From JALNYB01 sp963676235 (GTDB lineage Archaea > Thermoplasmatota > Thermoplasmata > Methanomassiliicoccales > Methanomethylophilaceae), in NCBI GenBank assembly GCA_963676235.1, contig OY781044.1, positions 434,001 to 498,000 of the forward strand: a stretch of DNA of 64,000 bases, given 5' to 3'. A program made the position numbers and the translations under genes. Shown here one piece after another: positions 35,760 to 44,720 of the stretch. Within the stretch, counting starts at the first letter, position 1, and each line of letters begins with the position of its first letter. The notes under the pieces are model-generated. The model was given only the letters and a program-made list of their open reading frames with translations, had not been told where the DNA came from and searched no databases.

Positions 35760-36660
35760 TAAGGAAATTCCATCAATCTGCGCAATGTCCAGACATCATC
35801 GGCGATACCTGTCATCATCGCCGGCGTGACCCTCTGTTTCACCCCGTTCAAGCAATATATTTTGTTCAATGACTCATGTCCGGAACAAAAATTGAAACAA
35901 TCCTGAACAGGTCGATCGACTCTCTCATCATCTCGATGTCCTTCGAAAAAGACAGCGTCTTCCTCTTGAAACGCGCCAGGCACGTCCTTATGGACAGATT
36001 CATGCGTTCCACTATCAAGGTGTTCATATGTTTTCCGTCCACGGAACCGAATATGTCCTTCTTTTCCACATCGACAGGTTTCAGGCCTTCCCTGGTCTTC
36101 AAGACATGCCCGTAGTTGAGACCTGTCATCGAGACCATATGCGCCATGGGTTGCGGCCTTTCCCGGGCTTCCGGGGTCTTGTGAACCTGTACCCGTATTC
36201 ATTCAAAAGCATCTCCATATAAGCAGGATATCCGTTGCTTGTGAACGTTGGGATATGACCGTTCTCGATCTTGCGGATCATGTTCCTTCCGAAATATCCG
36301 GCGGATATGATATTCCTCTCGCCGACGTACGAACTGAAAAATACTTGGTGTCGGGGTCCATAGAAGTCCATACTCAGATACCGTCCCCACCGAACGTCTT
36401 TCCGTTAAGTCTTAGTTTTTTTAACGATGCTTCAGAACTCGTCCATCTGCAAGGCATCCGGCAGGAGATCCTTCTCGAAAACGGAAGCAGCTCCGCGTGC
36501 CTGTCCGGCGACAGAATGCGTCCATCTTTGGACCGTGTCCTTGCTGCATACGACAGTCCTAGCTATCGCTCGTACACTCATACCTTCATCAGGTTCAGAG
36601 GTACTGATTTAGATCTGTATGCAGGCATGACCGGATTGACAGTACGTAAAATGTTTAAAT
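35760..36660 (-). pseudogene. Decayed IS1-family transposase
   Basis: On the minus strand, fragments add up to an IS1-type transposase. Near 36590-36440 is an HTH segment (GMSVRAIARTV, SKDTVQRWTH) ending LQMDEF. Then MDFYGPRHQVFFSSY to FTSNGYPAYMEMLL (36371-36200), and the C-terminal VERMNLSIRTCLARFKRKTL at about 36030-35970. At least two in-frame stops (after QMDEF, and TAA nearby), one more in the first part, and a frameshift near 36150 break it. The second catalytic Asp is Asn (SNGY). I could not delimit terminal inverted repeats, so the ends are approximate. Confidence 0.8.
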
Positions 36661-36880
36661 AAATGTTTCAGAAGAAAAATCAATATTTTACCGATTCGGA
36701 ATGTATGTGTTGATAAGTATTCAGAGGTTAAATATGAATAAGCGTTTAGAATCTGATTATCCCAGTAATTGTATAATTTTTAGATTTTCGAACAATAGGA
36801 TATATTTTGATAATTGACACCTATATATGTTTAAATATTCGTAAACAGCTCATTTTTTATTGACACCTCCAGACTCACAT
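36661..36880 (+). promoter_or_regulatory. A+T-rich promoter region of the nuclease-helicase pair, with ATTGACACCT repeats
   Basis: 220 bp without a gene. ATTGACACCT occurs twice (36813-36822 and 36859-36868, 46 bp apart). Between them TATATATG and TTTAAATA (36823-36837) give a TATA box, so transcription would start near 36858, inside the second repeat. The arrangement suggests an operator pair, but no regulator gene is adjacent. Confidence 0.45.
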
Positions 36881-37660
36881 ATGCCTGACATTCCGTTCAA
36901 GTCTGAAACATTCCCTATCTCGGAAAATGTCGTTGCTAATGTTTTTGAGATAATGGATATTGATGAGAAAGTAGAGGTATGTATTGATAGGTATTTTTCA
37001 AAAATATGCAGAGGGAGTACCAGTTTGGATATAGAGAAAACTAAAAAACGTCTTCGCAGAACGTTTTCATCAAAAATTGAAGATGAAAAATGGATAATGG
37101 GAGCAACTGCTGAATTTTTTGTGCATTTGTGGCTGAATCTCAATGGTTTCAGACAACAATGCCTGTTTATGAATCTGGAAGAGCGCTCTATAAAAAAAGG
37201 ATTTGATGGCTATTATACGCATGACGAAATGGATTGGATAATGGAAAGTAAATCAGGTTCTACAGATACTGAAGGAAATAATCATAAAAAGAAATTGAAT
37301 GAAGCTTTAAAAGACTTAAAGAAAAAACTTGAAGGTGGTGTTGATAACAATATTTGGCAGAACGCAGTTTACCACGCCATGTGTATTTCCGATTCTGAAA
37401 AAGATAATGATTTGATTGAAAGACTCAATGCGGTAGCAGACAAATACGAGGATGGAGAATATGATGATATCAAGAGGTACAATCTTATACCATGCGCTAC
37501 GATTTTTTTAAAAAATCGTAGAGATTCCCGTGCATTCAGTGAGATCAAATCAGAAATATCGGATGTAAACAGATATTCGGAATATGGAAATTTACATATT
37601 TTATGTGTTACACAGAAAACATGCAATTTTTTAATTAACTATCTTGAAAAGAGCTGTTAA
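36881..37660 (+). CDS. HamA-like PD-(D/E)XK nuclease of a Hachiman-type defence system
   Basis: 259 residues. The middle has a PD-(D/E)XK-type core: E78 in MGATAEFFVHLW, D109 in KKGFDGYYT and ESK (E122, K124) in WIMESKSG. This layout and the size fit HamA (DUF1837), the effector nuclease of Hachiman. Start ATG 36881 is preferred to TTG 36860. One base separates its stop from the helicase start. Codon use is far more A+T-rich than in nearby housekeeping genes, indicating transfer. The nuclease-plus-helicase context is the main evidence; HamA assignment by sequence alone is moderate. Confidence 0.65.
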   Translation: MPDIPFKSETFPISENVVANVFEIMDIDEKVEVCIDRYFSKICRGSTSLDIEKTKKRLRRTFSSKIEDEKWIMGATAEFFVHLWLNLNGFRQQCLFMNLEERSIKKGFDGYYTHDEMDWIMESKSGSTDTEGNNHKKKLNEALKDLKKKLEGGVDNNIWQNAVYHAMCISDSEKDNDLIERLNAVADKYEDGEYDDIKRYNLIPCATIFLKNRRDSRAFSEIKSEISDVNRYSEYGNLHILCVTQKTCNFLINYLEKSC

Positions 37661-37661
37661 A

Positions 37662-40073
37662 ATGAAAGTAAATTTTTCCAAAATAATGAAAATACCGCTT
37701 TTTTCAGAGTCTTTTAAAAAATTATGCATAGATGAAAGTTTATCAGTAAATGAAAGGACATTTTTGCTTACTTGTGCGAAATTATTCATTGATGAGTATG
37801 AAAAGAATACAGAAGCTGAAAAATATCTGGACATAGCTTACTACATAATACTCAAATACTCAACGGCTTACGGAGACTACTCTCCATTATATGATTTTTC
37901 AGTTAATTTCGGTTATTATCCAATAGCCGCCTCCATATATCATGATGATAAAATAAACGTAGGTGTTGAGTCTGCTTTAGTAAATCTGTTGATAGAATGT
38001 GATTATGAAATAGATAATGTTGTAAAAACATTTGAACAGAAGAAAGCATGTGACGGATTTGTAACGTCCAATGATCGAAATATTGCATTTATTGCACCTA
38101 CTTCTTATGGAAAAAGCAGATCTATATTGGATCGTATCCATTCAGATATAAGCAATAAGAATAGAATCGGAATAATCGTACCTTCTAAGTCTCTTCTTGC
38201 ACAGACTTATGATTCTGTTAGAAATGAAAATTTTGGCTGTAAAATACTGATTCATGATGAAATGTATGAGGGTCAAAATAGATTTGTAGCGGTGTTCACT
38301 CAGGAAAGGGCACTCAGACTTCTGGATAAAAACAAGGATTTGTTTTTTGATACGCTGTATATTGATGAAGCAGATAGGATTTTCAAAAATGATTCAAGAT
38401 CTATACTGATTTCAAGGTTAATTCGTACCAATGAGCTGAGAAACGAATCACAAACTGTAGTTTATCTTTCTCCGTTTATCTCGGATATAGACAATTTGAA
38501 AAGATACCGTGAAGAGTTTATTCTCGAAGATAGAATCAAATTTAACATGAAAGAACCTGAGATCTTCGAGTATACATTGTCGGGCAATGTAAGAAAATTT
38601 AATAGATATTCTGGAGAGATGTATTACATTTCTGAATGTTCTGATTTTTTCAGATATATATTGGAAAAGAAGAAAAACAAGTCTTTCATATACATCAACA
38701 CACCTAAAAAAATAGAGAGATTTTCAAAAGAATTTGCTGAAAAATCTGCTGAAATAAATGATTGTAAGATTGAAGAAATGGTCAGAATTCTCTCAGAATA
38801 CATACATGAGGATTTCTCATTACTTTATTCATTACGCAAGGGTATTGTGTATGTACACGGCCTCATGCCTGATAACATAAAGGAATATCTCGAATACAAA
38901 TTTTCAGAAACAGATGCAATATCTGTCATTGTAGGCAATAATGTCATACTCGAAGGAATAAATCTTCCGATAGATTCCTTGTTTGTTCTGAATACATTAG
39001 GCCGTACTACAAAGGAACTTATGAATCTTATAGGCAGAGTAAATCGTCTGAAATACATATTCAGTACTCCTGCGGATCTTTCAAAACTTCTCCTGCCGGT
39101 TCATTTTGTTAACAGCGAGGAGTATGGACGCAAAGGATCTAATATGGAGAAAACAATAAGAAACTTAAGAAATGAAATTGCCGATGATGTGATAAATCCT
39201 TTACTTTTTAGTTATAATCCAAATAATCTGAAGAAAAATACAAGGGCACATGTTGTCAGAGAAAATCAAAAAATAATAAAAAATGAAGCGATTCTCTTCA
39301 ATAAATCAAAAGATAGAATAAATCTGATAAAAGCATGGTTAATTTCACATAATATATATCACACATATCACGATTTGTCTGACAGTCTGTGTCTGAAAAT
39401 TTCTAAGAAAGTAAGTTATTACAAAGATCATAAATCGAAGAATATGCACGCTGTGGATTTATTGCGCGATATTTTTGTTATTGATTTAGTCAATGACATT
39501 AAAGATTTGGAATTTAAGCGTTTAGAACGCAGTGATGCCGTGAATGCATACAAATACATATTGGATGCGCTCAGATTTTATCCAATTAATCAAAGAATTA
39601 AGTTGGATATAGATCGTTTTATAAGGAAATCAAAGACAGATATGCCTTACTTATATGTCGGTTCTAAATATGGTGAAATAAGTCAAGGGGGAGGTTCCGA
39701 TGCATATGTAGATTTGAGAACAAAGACAGTTTCAGAGATGGTAAGTATATCTTTGCTTTCGCAGAAAATTGAAAGTGATTTTATCAGCTATAAGCTGAAT
39801 ATGTTTTTTCAATTCATGTTTGATAATGAAATTTTATCTGAAGATGAATACAATAATCTTCTGTATGGTTCATCAGACCCTGAGATACTGCGTTATGTAA
39901 AAAGCGGATTGACTCTTTCAAATATAAACAGGCTGAAAAAAGACGGTCAGTTGAAGAACATAAATTTTACTGATGTAAATATTCCGGAAGGCAATAATAA
40001 TTTTGCAGAATATTTGAAAAATGTTGATGATTTATACAGATTTGAATTGAAAAAGTATATTTCGATATTGTAA
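37662..40073 (+). CDS. HamB-like superfamily 2 DEAD-box helicase
   Basis: 803 residues. Helicase motifs in order: Walker A APTSYGKS (145-152), motif Ia PSKSLLAQTY, motif II IDEADRIF (DEAD at 235-238), motif III-like VYLSPFI, and a late motif VI NLIGRVNRL. An unusual feature is about 130 residues before Walker A and a C-terminal helical part of about 300 residues without known domain, as in HamB proteins. In Hachiman, HamB scans DNA and releases HamA when it meets damaged or phage DNA. A+T-rich like its partner. A hairpin terminator follows at 40114. Confidence 0.7.
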   Translation: MKVNFSKIMKIPLFSESFKKLCIDESLSVNERTFLLTCAKLFIDEYEKNTEAEKYLDIAYYIILKYSTAYGDYSPLYDFSVNFGYYPIAASIYHDDKINVGVESALVNLLIECDYEIDNVVKTFEQKKACDGFVTSNDRNIAFIAPTSYGKSRSILDRIHSDISNKNRIGIIVPSKSLLAQTYDSVRNENFGCKILIHDEMYEGQNRFVAVFTQERALRLLDKNKDLFFDTLYIDEADRIFKNDSRSILISRLIRTNELRNESQTVVYLSPFISDIDNLKRYREEFILEDRIKFNMKEPEIFEYTLSGNVRKFNRYSGEMYYISECSDFFRYILEKKKNKSFIYINTPKKIERFSKEFAEKSAEINDCKIEEMVRILSEYIHEDFSLLYSLRKGIVYVHGLMPDNIKEYLEYKFSETDAISVIVGNNVILEGINLPIDSLFVLNTLGRTTKELMNLIGRVNRLKYIFSTPADLSKLLLPVHFVNSEEYGRKGSNMEKTIRNLRNEIADDVINPLLFSYNPNNLKKNTRAHVVRENQKIIKNEAILFNKSKDRINLIKAWLISHNIYHTYHDLSDSLCLKISKKVSYYKDHKSKNMHAVDLLRDIFVIDLVNDIKDLEFKRLERSDAVNAYKYILDALRFYPINQRIKLDIDRFIRKSKTDMPYLYVGSKYGEISQGGGSDAYVDLRTKTVSEMVSISLLSQKIESDFISYKLNMFFQFMFDNEILSEDEYNNLLYGSSDPEILRYVKSGLTLSNINRLKKDGQLKNINFTDVNIPEGNNNFAEYLKNVDDLYRFELKKYISIL

Positions 40074-40113
40074 TTTTTAAGATTCTGAATTTTTGATAAA
40101 CCCAATTAAGATA

Positions 40114-40131
40114 TCGGGCATTTTTGCCCGA
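40114..40131. terminator. Bidirectional terminator after the helicase gene
   Basis: TCGGGCA (40114-40120), TTTT loop, TGCCCGA (40125-40131): a perfect 7-bp stem between the helicase and the convergent permease gene. Confidence 0.65.
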
Positions 40132-40135
40132 ATGT

Positions 40136-41014
40136 TTATTCAGATATCTCCTCGTTTCGAGATGTCACATGTGTGCTATGAAACTTTCTTCCAAGCATCA
40201 CGATCGTAAATGCAACACCGATTACCAATACAACCGTAGCACCGGGAGGACAATCTAAAGCTATTGCCATCAAGAGACCCAGTATAGACAATACAATGGA
40301 TAATATTGTACCGAAGATCATCATTTCTTTTAGATTATGAGTATATAGATTAGCCATAGCGGCGGGTATTGTCATAAGAGCTATGATCATCACAATACCG
40401 ACAACATTTGATACCATGACACATGCAACGGCTATCATAACATACAGAACTATATTCAACAACGTCACATCTATACCACTCAAACGTGCATGAATACTGT
40501 CAAATGTAAGGATCTGAAGATCTCTATAAAGATATATCACAATTGCAACTATGATGATTGCCAATATGCCCATTGTGATCAATGTATTGCTGCTTACGAA
40601 CATGACATTTCCAAACAGGATGCTTTCATAGGAATGCGGCGTAACCACGGACCTGTTTGTGAAACATAAGAATATCACACCCAATGCCATTCCTACTGCC
40701 CACAGGGCACCGATCATGGAGTCTTGTCTGATAGCATTTGATACATTCGATAATGCTATGATCAATGCTGCGATTATTCCAAACAATAATGCCCCCATCA
40801 TCGGCGTGAACCAACTTACGAAGAATACAGATTCTATGTAATATGCGAATCCGACTCCTCCGAATGTAGTATGCGCAATACCTCCAGTCGCCGACACGGA
40901 ACGATTGATCACAACGTATGTACCGATCACACCACACAATACGCATGCAATGATCGTGGCCATGAACATATTCTGTATCAGAGAGATGGAAAACACAGTA
41001 GACCAATTAGTCAT
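40136..41014 (-). CDS. Metal ABC transporter permease (ZnuB/MntB type), cassette 1
   Basis: 292 residues with about eight membrane helices. ABC-3 family: MFMATIIACVLCGVIGTYVV, SVSATGGIAHTTFGGVGFAYY and the conserved TIPAAMANLYTHNLKEM. It imports Zn, Mn or Fe with the ATPase and binding protein upstream. It ends a three-gene minus-strand operon; the permease start abuts the ATPase stop directly. Confidence 0.92.
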   Translation of the reverse strand: MTNWSTVFSISLIQNMFMATIIACVLCGVIGTYVVINRSVSATGGIAHTTFGGVGFAYYIESVFFVSWFTPMMGALLFGIIAALIIALSNVSNAIRQDSMIGALWAVGMALGVIFLCFTNRSVVTPHSYESILFGNVMFVSSNTLITMGILAIIIVAIVIYLYRDLQILTFDSIHARLSGIDVTLLNIVLYVMIAVACVMVSNVVGIVMIIALMTIPAAMANLYTHNLKEMMIFGTILSIVLSILGLLMAIALDCPPGATVVLVIGVAFTIVMLGRKFHSTHVTSRNEEISE

Positions 41015-41794
41015 TCAATCATCCCCTTTGTTACAGCATTTGCATCCGCAGGACTCTTTGTCTCCTGATATCTTTATCAATTCAGGAGGACAATGGAATC
41101 CTAGCTCGACCATCTCATTGGTTATCTCTGGAACATCATTGCAGACGAGTTTATGATTCATACATGCAAGTCTTTTCACATCATGAGATATGCTGCTCAT
41201 GTCGTGTGTGATTATCATGATCGCAACTCCGTCCTTGTTAGCCTTCTTCAAGATATCATATGTACAATCTGTCATAGACGGATCCAAACTTGCTGTCGGT
41301 TCATCCAATAGAAGTATCTTCGGCTCGGATGCAAGCGCTCTTGCAAGCAGCACTCTTTGCAATTGCCCTCCGGACAGATTACTTATACGCTTTTTACGAA
41401 AACTTTCTACCTCCGTATATTCCATCGCTTTATCTGCCATTTCCATTTCATTTTGAGAATAAAAGGGCCTCATGCCTTTACTGACTCTGAGGCCCATGAG
41501 GACAACATCCTCAGCACTTATAGGATATTTTGAATCGAACAGTCCGTTCTGCGGAACATACCCTATATATCTGGAACCCGAAGCAGGTGACTCTCCGTAG
41601 ATGCTCACTGTCCCTCCTGTTGGCTTTATAAGACCCAGAATGGATCTGAACAGCGTCGTCTTTCCGCCACCATTTGGACCTATTATTGCAAGAAAATCCC
41701 TGTCTTTCAATTCCAGATTTATATTGCTGAATACATTCACGCCGTTATATCCCGCCGTGAGATCTTTGATTACTATCGGACTGTCCATATTCAC
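41015..41794 (-). CDS. Metal ABC transporter ATP-binding protein with Cys-rich tail, cassette 1
   Basis: 259 residues. Walker A GPNGGGKTTLF (about 38-48), Q-loop VPQNGLF, signature LSGGQLQRVLLARAL and Walker B ILLLDEPTASLDP. The C-terminal end has ESCGCKCCNKGDD, four cysteines in six residues, which can bind soft metal ions. An N-terminal-side HCPPEL motif adds His and Cys. This metal-binding tail is shared with the cassette-2 ATPase, so it is likely functional. Confidence 0.92.
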   Translation of the reverse strand: MNMDSPIVIKDLTAGYNGVNVFSNINLELKDRDFLAIIGPNGGGKTTLFRSILGLIKPTGGTVSIYGESPASGSRYIGYVPQNGLFDSKYPISAEDVVLMGLRVSKGMRPFYSQNEMEMADKAMEYTEVESFRKKRISNLSGGQLQRVLLARALASEPKILLLDEPTASLDPSMTDCTYDILKKANKDGVAIMIITHDMSSISHDVKRLACMNHKLVCNDVPEITNEMVELGFHCPPELIKISGDKESCGCKCCNKGDD

Positions 41795-41795
41795 A

Positions 41796-42686
41796 TCACT
41801 CGGAAGACAGATCGTTCTTTAAGTAATCTGCAAACTTCATAAGTTCTGAAAGAATATTCGATGCGGTAGGATTGACCAGCTTCACAGTTATTCCATATCC
41901 TTCGCTCAAAGCATTTGCGAATTCTGCACCCTCATCGAAAGGACTGGAATAGAGAATGCTACAACCGGCCATCTTGCTTGAGACATCTTCCATTTCGACC
42001 TCTCCGCCGACCTCGATACCGACCATATCCATTCCTAGATACTGGCACAAGAAATACTGCCATGCAGGATGCCAAACAACAACTGTCTGTCCTGAAGCGA
42101 TGTTTGAAAGAGCATTTGCTATGTAATCCTCAGCGTGATTAACTTCACTGATATAGGAATCGTATCCAGTTGTGAATACATCCTTATGCTCAGGATAACT
42201 GGTTATCAATTGTTCTAAGGCGACCGCTGCGATTTCTTTCAGAATCTCCGGTGATGTCCATATGTGCGGATCCGTCTCGCTTGAACCTTCTTCCGCTTCT
42301 GGATTAACAAGAGCTGTATACTCGATAGAATCATTGCAATTCACGATTGTCAAAGAACTCGGAAGATCTGCTTTCACATCGGAAAGGAATTCTTCTTCCC
42401 ATTCCACACCTGAACCTATTTCAAAATAGATCGAGGCACTGTAAAGTGATATCACGTTGCTAGGAGTGGAATATTCCTCATGAGGACTTACTCCATCTGC
42501 AAGCATCTGAACCACATTCAGCTGTCCGTCACAGATCGTATCCAGCATATCTTTCTGCCAGCCCATTGTGACTACTATCGTATCTTTGTCATTATTGCTA
42601 TTGTTCTCATTCGTAAGAACTATTGCAACACCGGCTATTATCAATGCCGCCGCAGCTATTATTGCTATTAATGTTGTATTTTTCAT
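41796..42686 (-). CDS. Metal ABC transporter substrate-binding protein (ZnuA-like), cassette 1
   Basis: 296 residues. A single N-terminal hydrophobic helix (about 4-26) without a lipobox Cys would anchor it in the membrane facing outside. ZnuA-like pieces: GVSPHEEYSTPSNV, TDPHIWTSPEIL and VVVWHPAWQYFL, whose histidines are probable metal ligands. The usual His-rich loop is replaced by an acidic one (ALVNPEAEEGSSETD). First gene of the operon. Confidence 0.9.
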   Translation of the reverse strand: MKNTTLIAIIAAAALIIAGVAIVLTNENNSNNDKDTIVVTMGWQKDMLDTICDGQLNVVQMLADGVSPHEEYSTPSNVISLYSASIYFEIGSGVEWEEEFLSDVKADLPSSLTIVNCNDSIEYTALVNPEAEEGSSETDPHIWTSPEILKEIAAVALEQLITSYPEHKDVFTTGYDSYISEVNHAEDYIANALSNIASGQTVVVWHPAWQYFLCQYLGMDMVGIEVGGEVEMEDVSSKMAGCSILYSSPFDEGAEFANALSEGYGITVKLVNPTASNILSELMKFADYLKNDLSSE

Positions 42687-42996
42687 ACAAAAACTCTACT
42701 TTTAATTCCATTATTAATAGCTTATTGATACATTATTAATAATTAATACAAGAAGTGCGGTTTACTATTAATAACTCCTAAACTGATTAATCGGACAATT
42801 AATTATGTCCTAATATTCGGTCTGCACTGTTGTATTATCTTTCTTCGAAAATGATTAATTGAGGTCGTATCTCACAGTTATGAGATTTTGATTATGAATT
42901 ATTTGTTCAATAGTTAATAAAATAACTACGTAGAGGACTTGACTTTTAATAATATATTGACAATGTTTTAATAACTAACTTATTCTAGTATGATTG
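42687..42996. promoter_or_regulatory. Divergent promoter region between two metal transporter cassettes
   Basis: 310 bp, very A+T-rich, no gene. TATTAATA is repeated: TTATTAATAG (42711-42720), ATTATTAATAAT, a perfect 12-bp palindrome (42732-42743), and CTATTAATAA (42765-42774). More A+T-rich relatives (GTTAATAAAATA, TTTTAATAATATA) lie near 42910-42960 on the cassette-2 side. A CTACGTAG palindrome lies at 42926-42933. These could be operators of a metal-responsive DtxR- or Fur-type regulator; no such gene is in the window. Confidence 0.4.
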
Positions 42997-43923
42997 ATGA
43001 AAACAACATCTATAGTAGCAGTAGCAGCAGCCGTAATTGTTGTATTAGCTGCAGTCTCAGTCGTATTCTTATATAATGGTTCGAACAACGACGATGACCG
43101 CCAGACAGTACTGGTTACAATGGCTTGGGAAAAAGAAATTGTAGAAGAAATAGCAGGCAATGAATACGATGTTATAACAATTGTCGGCAGCGGTGAGTCA
43201 CCTCACTCGGATCTGATCACACCTAGTGTCGTAGCAAGTCTTAACAGTTGCGCTGTTTACTTCATGATTGGGTCTGGTCCTGAAATAGAGAATGTATTGA
43301 AAGAAGCAGCTGGAGATATTTTCGATAAAGCTAATGTTGTGTCTCTAAAAGATGCCAACGGAATTACTTTTGTAAATTCATATGCAGTTGAAGTCGATAC
43401 AGGCTATAATGGTCACATATGGACATCACCAGATAATCTACAAGCAATGGCAAAATACATCATGGAAGAACTCACGGATCTTAATCCTAATGAAGAATCA
43501 AAATATCAGAATAATTACGAAGCATATTGTGATGATGTTGCAACAGTCAATGAAAAAGTAAAAGAATTGGCCGAAGCGATAATAACAAGTGGAGAAAACC
43601 AAACAGTTGTTCTTTGGCATCCTGCGTGGCCATATCTCATTCACAGTGTGAATTCTTATCTATCTAATTTGTCTAGCAATTTGTCTCTCTCGGTGATTTC
43701 ATTAGAAATGACATATAGTTCTGTTACCCCTGAGGCAGTAGCAACTATTGAAGCAGATGGTGGCATAATCTATGTAGCCCCATTCGATGCAGCAGGTCAG
43801 AGCAAAGAAACCTTGAAAGAAGCAGGAATTGACGTAATAGAAGTAAACCCTACTGTGTCAGATATGTTGGGAGAAATATCGAGCTTCCTTGATGATTTGA
43901 TCGACCAATATTCTTCTGAATGA
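42997..43923 (+). CDS. Metal ABC transporter substrate-binding protein (ZnuA-like), cassette 2
   Basis: 308 residues, paralogue of 41796-42686. N-terminal membrane anchor (about 2-30), then VTMAWEKEIVEEIAGNEYDV, SGESPHSDLITPSV, NGHIWTSPDNLQAM and VVLWHPAWPYL. The first motif reads SPHSD where cassette 1 has SPHEE. Its acidic loop is absent. ATG 42997 is preferred over the TTG three bases upstream. It starts a three-gene operon on the plus strand. Confidence 0.9.
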   Translation: MKTTSIVAVAAAVIVVLAAVSVVFLYNGSNNDDDRQTVLVTMAWEKEIVEEIAGNEYDVITIVGSGESPHSDLITPSVVASLNSCAVYFMIGSGPEIENVLKEAAGDIFDKANVVSLKDANGITFVNSYAVEVDTGYNGHIWTSPDNLQAMAKYIMEELTDLNPNEESKYQNNYEAYCDDVATVNEKVKELAEAIITSGENQTVVLWHPAWPYLIHSVNSYLSNLSSNLSLSVISLEMTYSSVTPEAVATIEADGGIIYVAPFDAAGQSKETLKEAGIDVIEVNPTVSDMLGEISSFLDDLIDQYSSE

Positions 43924-43934
43924 GGTGAGATATA

Positions 43935-44720
43935 GTGACAAGTGAATTACCCATCTCGATTGAAAATCTTACCGTAGGTTATGGAAGTGAAGTAATACTT
44001 AACGACATATCCCTTGAATTGAGGAATGATGATTTCCTTGCAATAATCGGCCCTAATGGTGGCGGTAAGACTACACTATTCCGTTCCATATTGGGACTTA
44101 TTGAACCAATGAACGGAACCATTAGGATATATGGGGAACCACCTGCCACTGGTGTCAAACACATAGGATATGTACCTCAACAAAGCATGTTCGATTTGAG
44201 ATATCCGATAAATGTCGAAAGTGTGATCATGATGGGGCTGAGGATACACAAAGGATTGAGGCCATTCTATTCCAAAGAAGAAAAAGAAATGGCTGAAGTA
44301 GCTATGGAATATACAGACACAACTGACCTCCGCTCAAAGCGCATAAGTGCTTTATCTGGAGGTCAGTTGCAAAGGATCCTCATTGCGAGGGCCCTCGTAT
44401 CAAAACCTAAAATATTGCTCTTAGATGAACCTACTTCTAGTCTTGACCCCGCGATGAGAGATTGCACATATGATGTTCTAAAAAAAGTAAACTCAGATGG
44501 AATCGCTATAATGCTCATCACGCATGATATGGGTAGCATATCTCATGATGTTAAAAGATTAGCATGCATGAATAGAAGATTAGTATGTAATGATCGCCCA
44601 GAATTGACAGACGATATGATTAGTTTAGGATTCCACTGTCCACCAGGATTATTAAAAGTATCAGATAATGCAAAATGCAGTTGTGGATGTCATGATAATA
44701 ACCGGGGTGATGTTCAATGA
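43935..44720 (+). CDS. Metal ABC transporter ATP-binding protein with Cys/His tail, cassette 2
   Basis: 261 residues, GTG start at 43935 with GAGGTGAGA upstream. Walker A GPNGGGKTTLF, signature LSGGQLQRILIARAL, Walker B ILLLDEPTSSLDP. The C-terminus NAKCSCGCHDNNRGD mirrors the Cys-rich tail of cassette 1, with FHCPPG before it. Overlaps the permease gene by 4 nt. Confidence 0.92.
   Translation: MTSELPISIENLTVGYGSEVILNDISLELRNDDFLAIIGPNGGGKTTLFRSILGLIEPMNGTIRIYGEPPATGVKHIGYVPQQSMFDLRYPINVESVIMMGLRIHKGLRPFYSKEEKEMAEVAMEYTDTTDLRSKRISALSGGQLQRILIARALVSKPKILLLDEPTSSLDPAMRDCTYDVLKKVNSDGIAIMLITHDMGSISHDVKRLACMNRRLVCNDRPELTDDMISLGFHCPPGLLKVSDNAKCSCGCHDNNRGDVQ

Noticed and set aside
36440..36520. TGA and TAA codons inside the transposase frame, possibly recoded
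   Set aside because: The order is known to recode TAG (pyrrolysine), not TGA or TAA, and a frameshift further on shows that the gene is simply broken.
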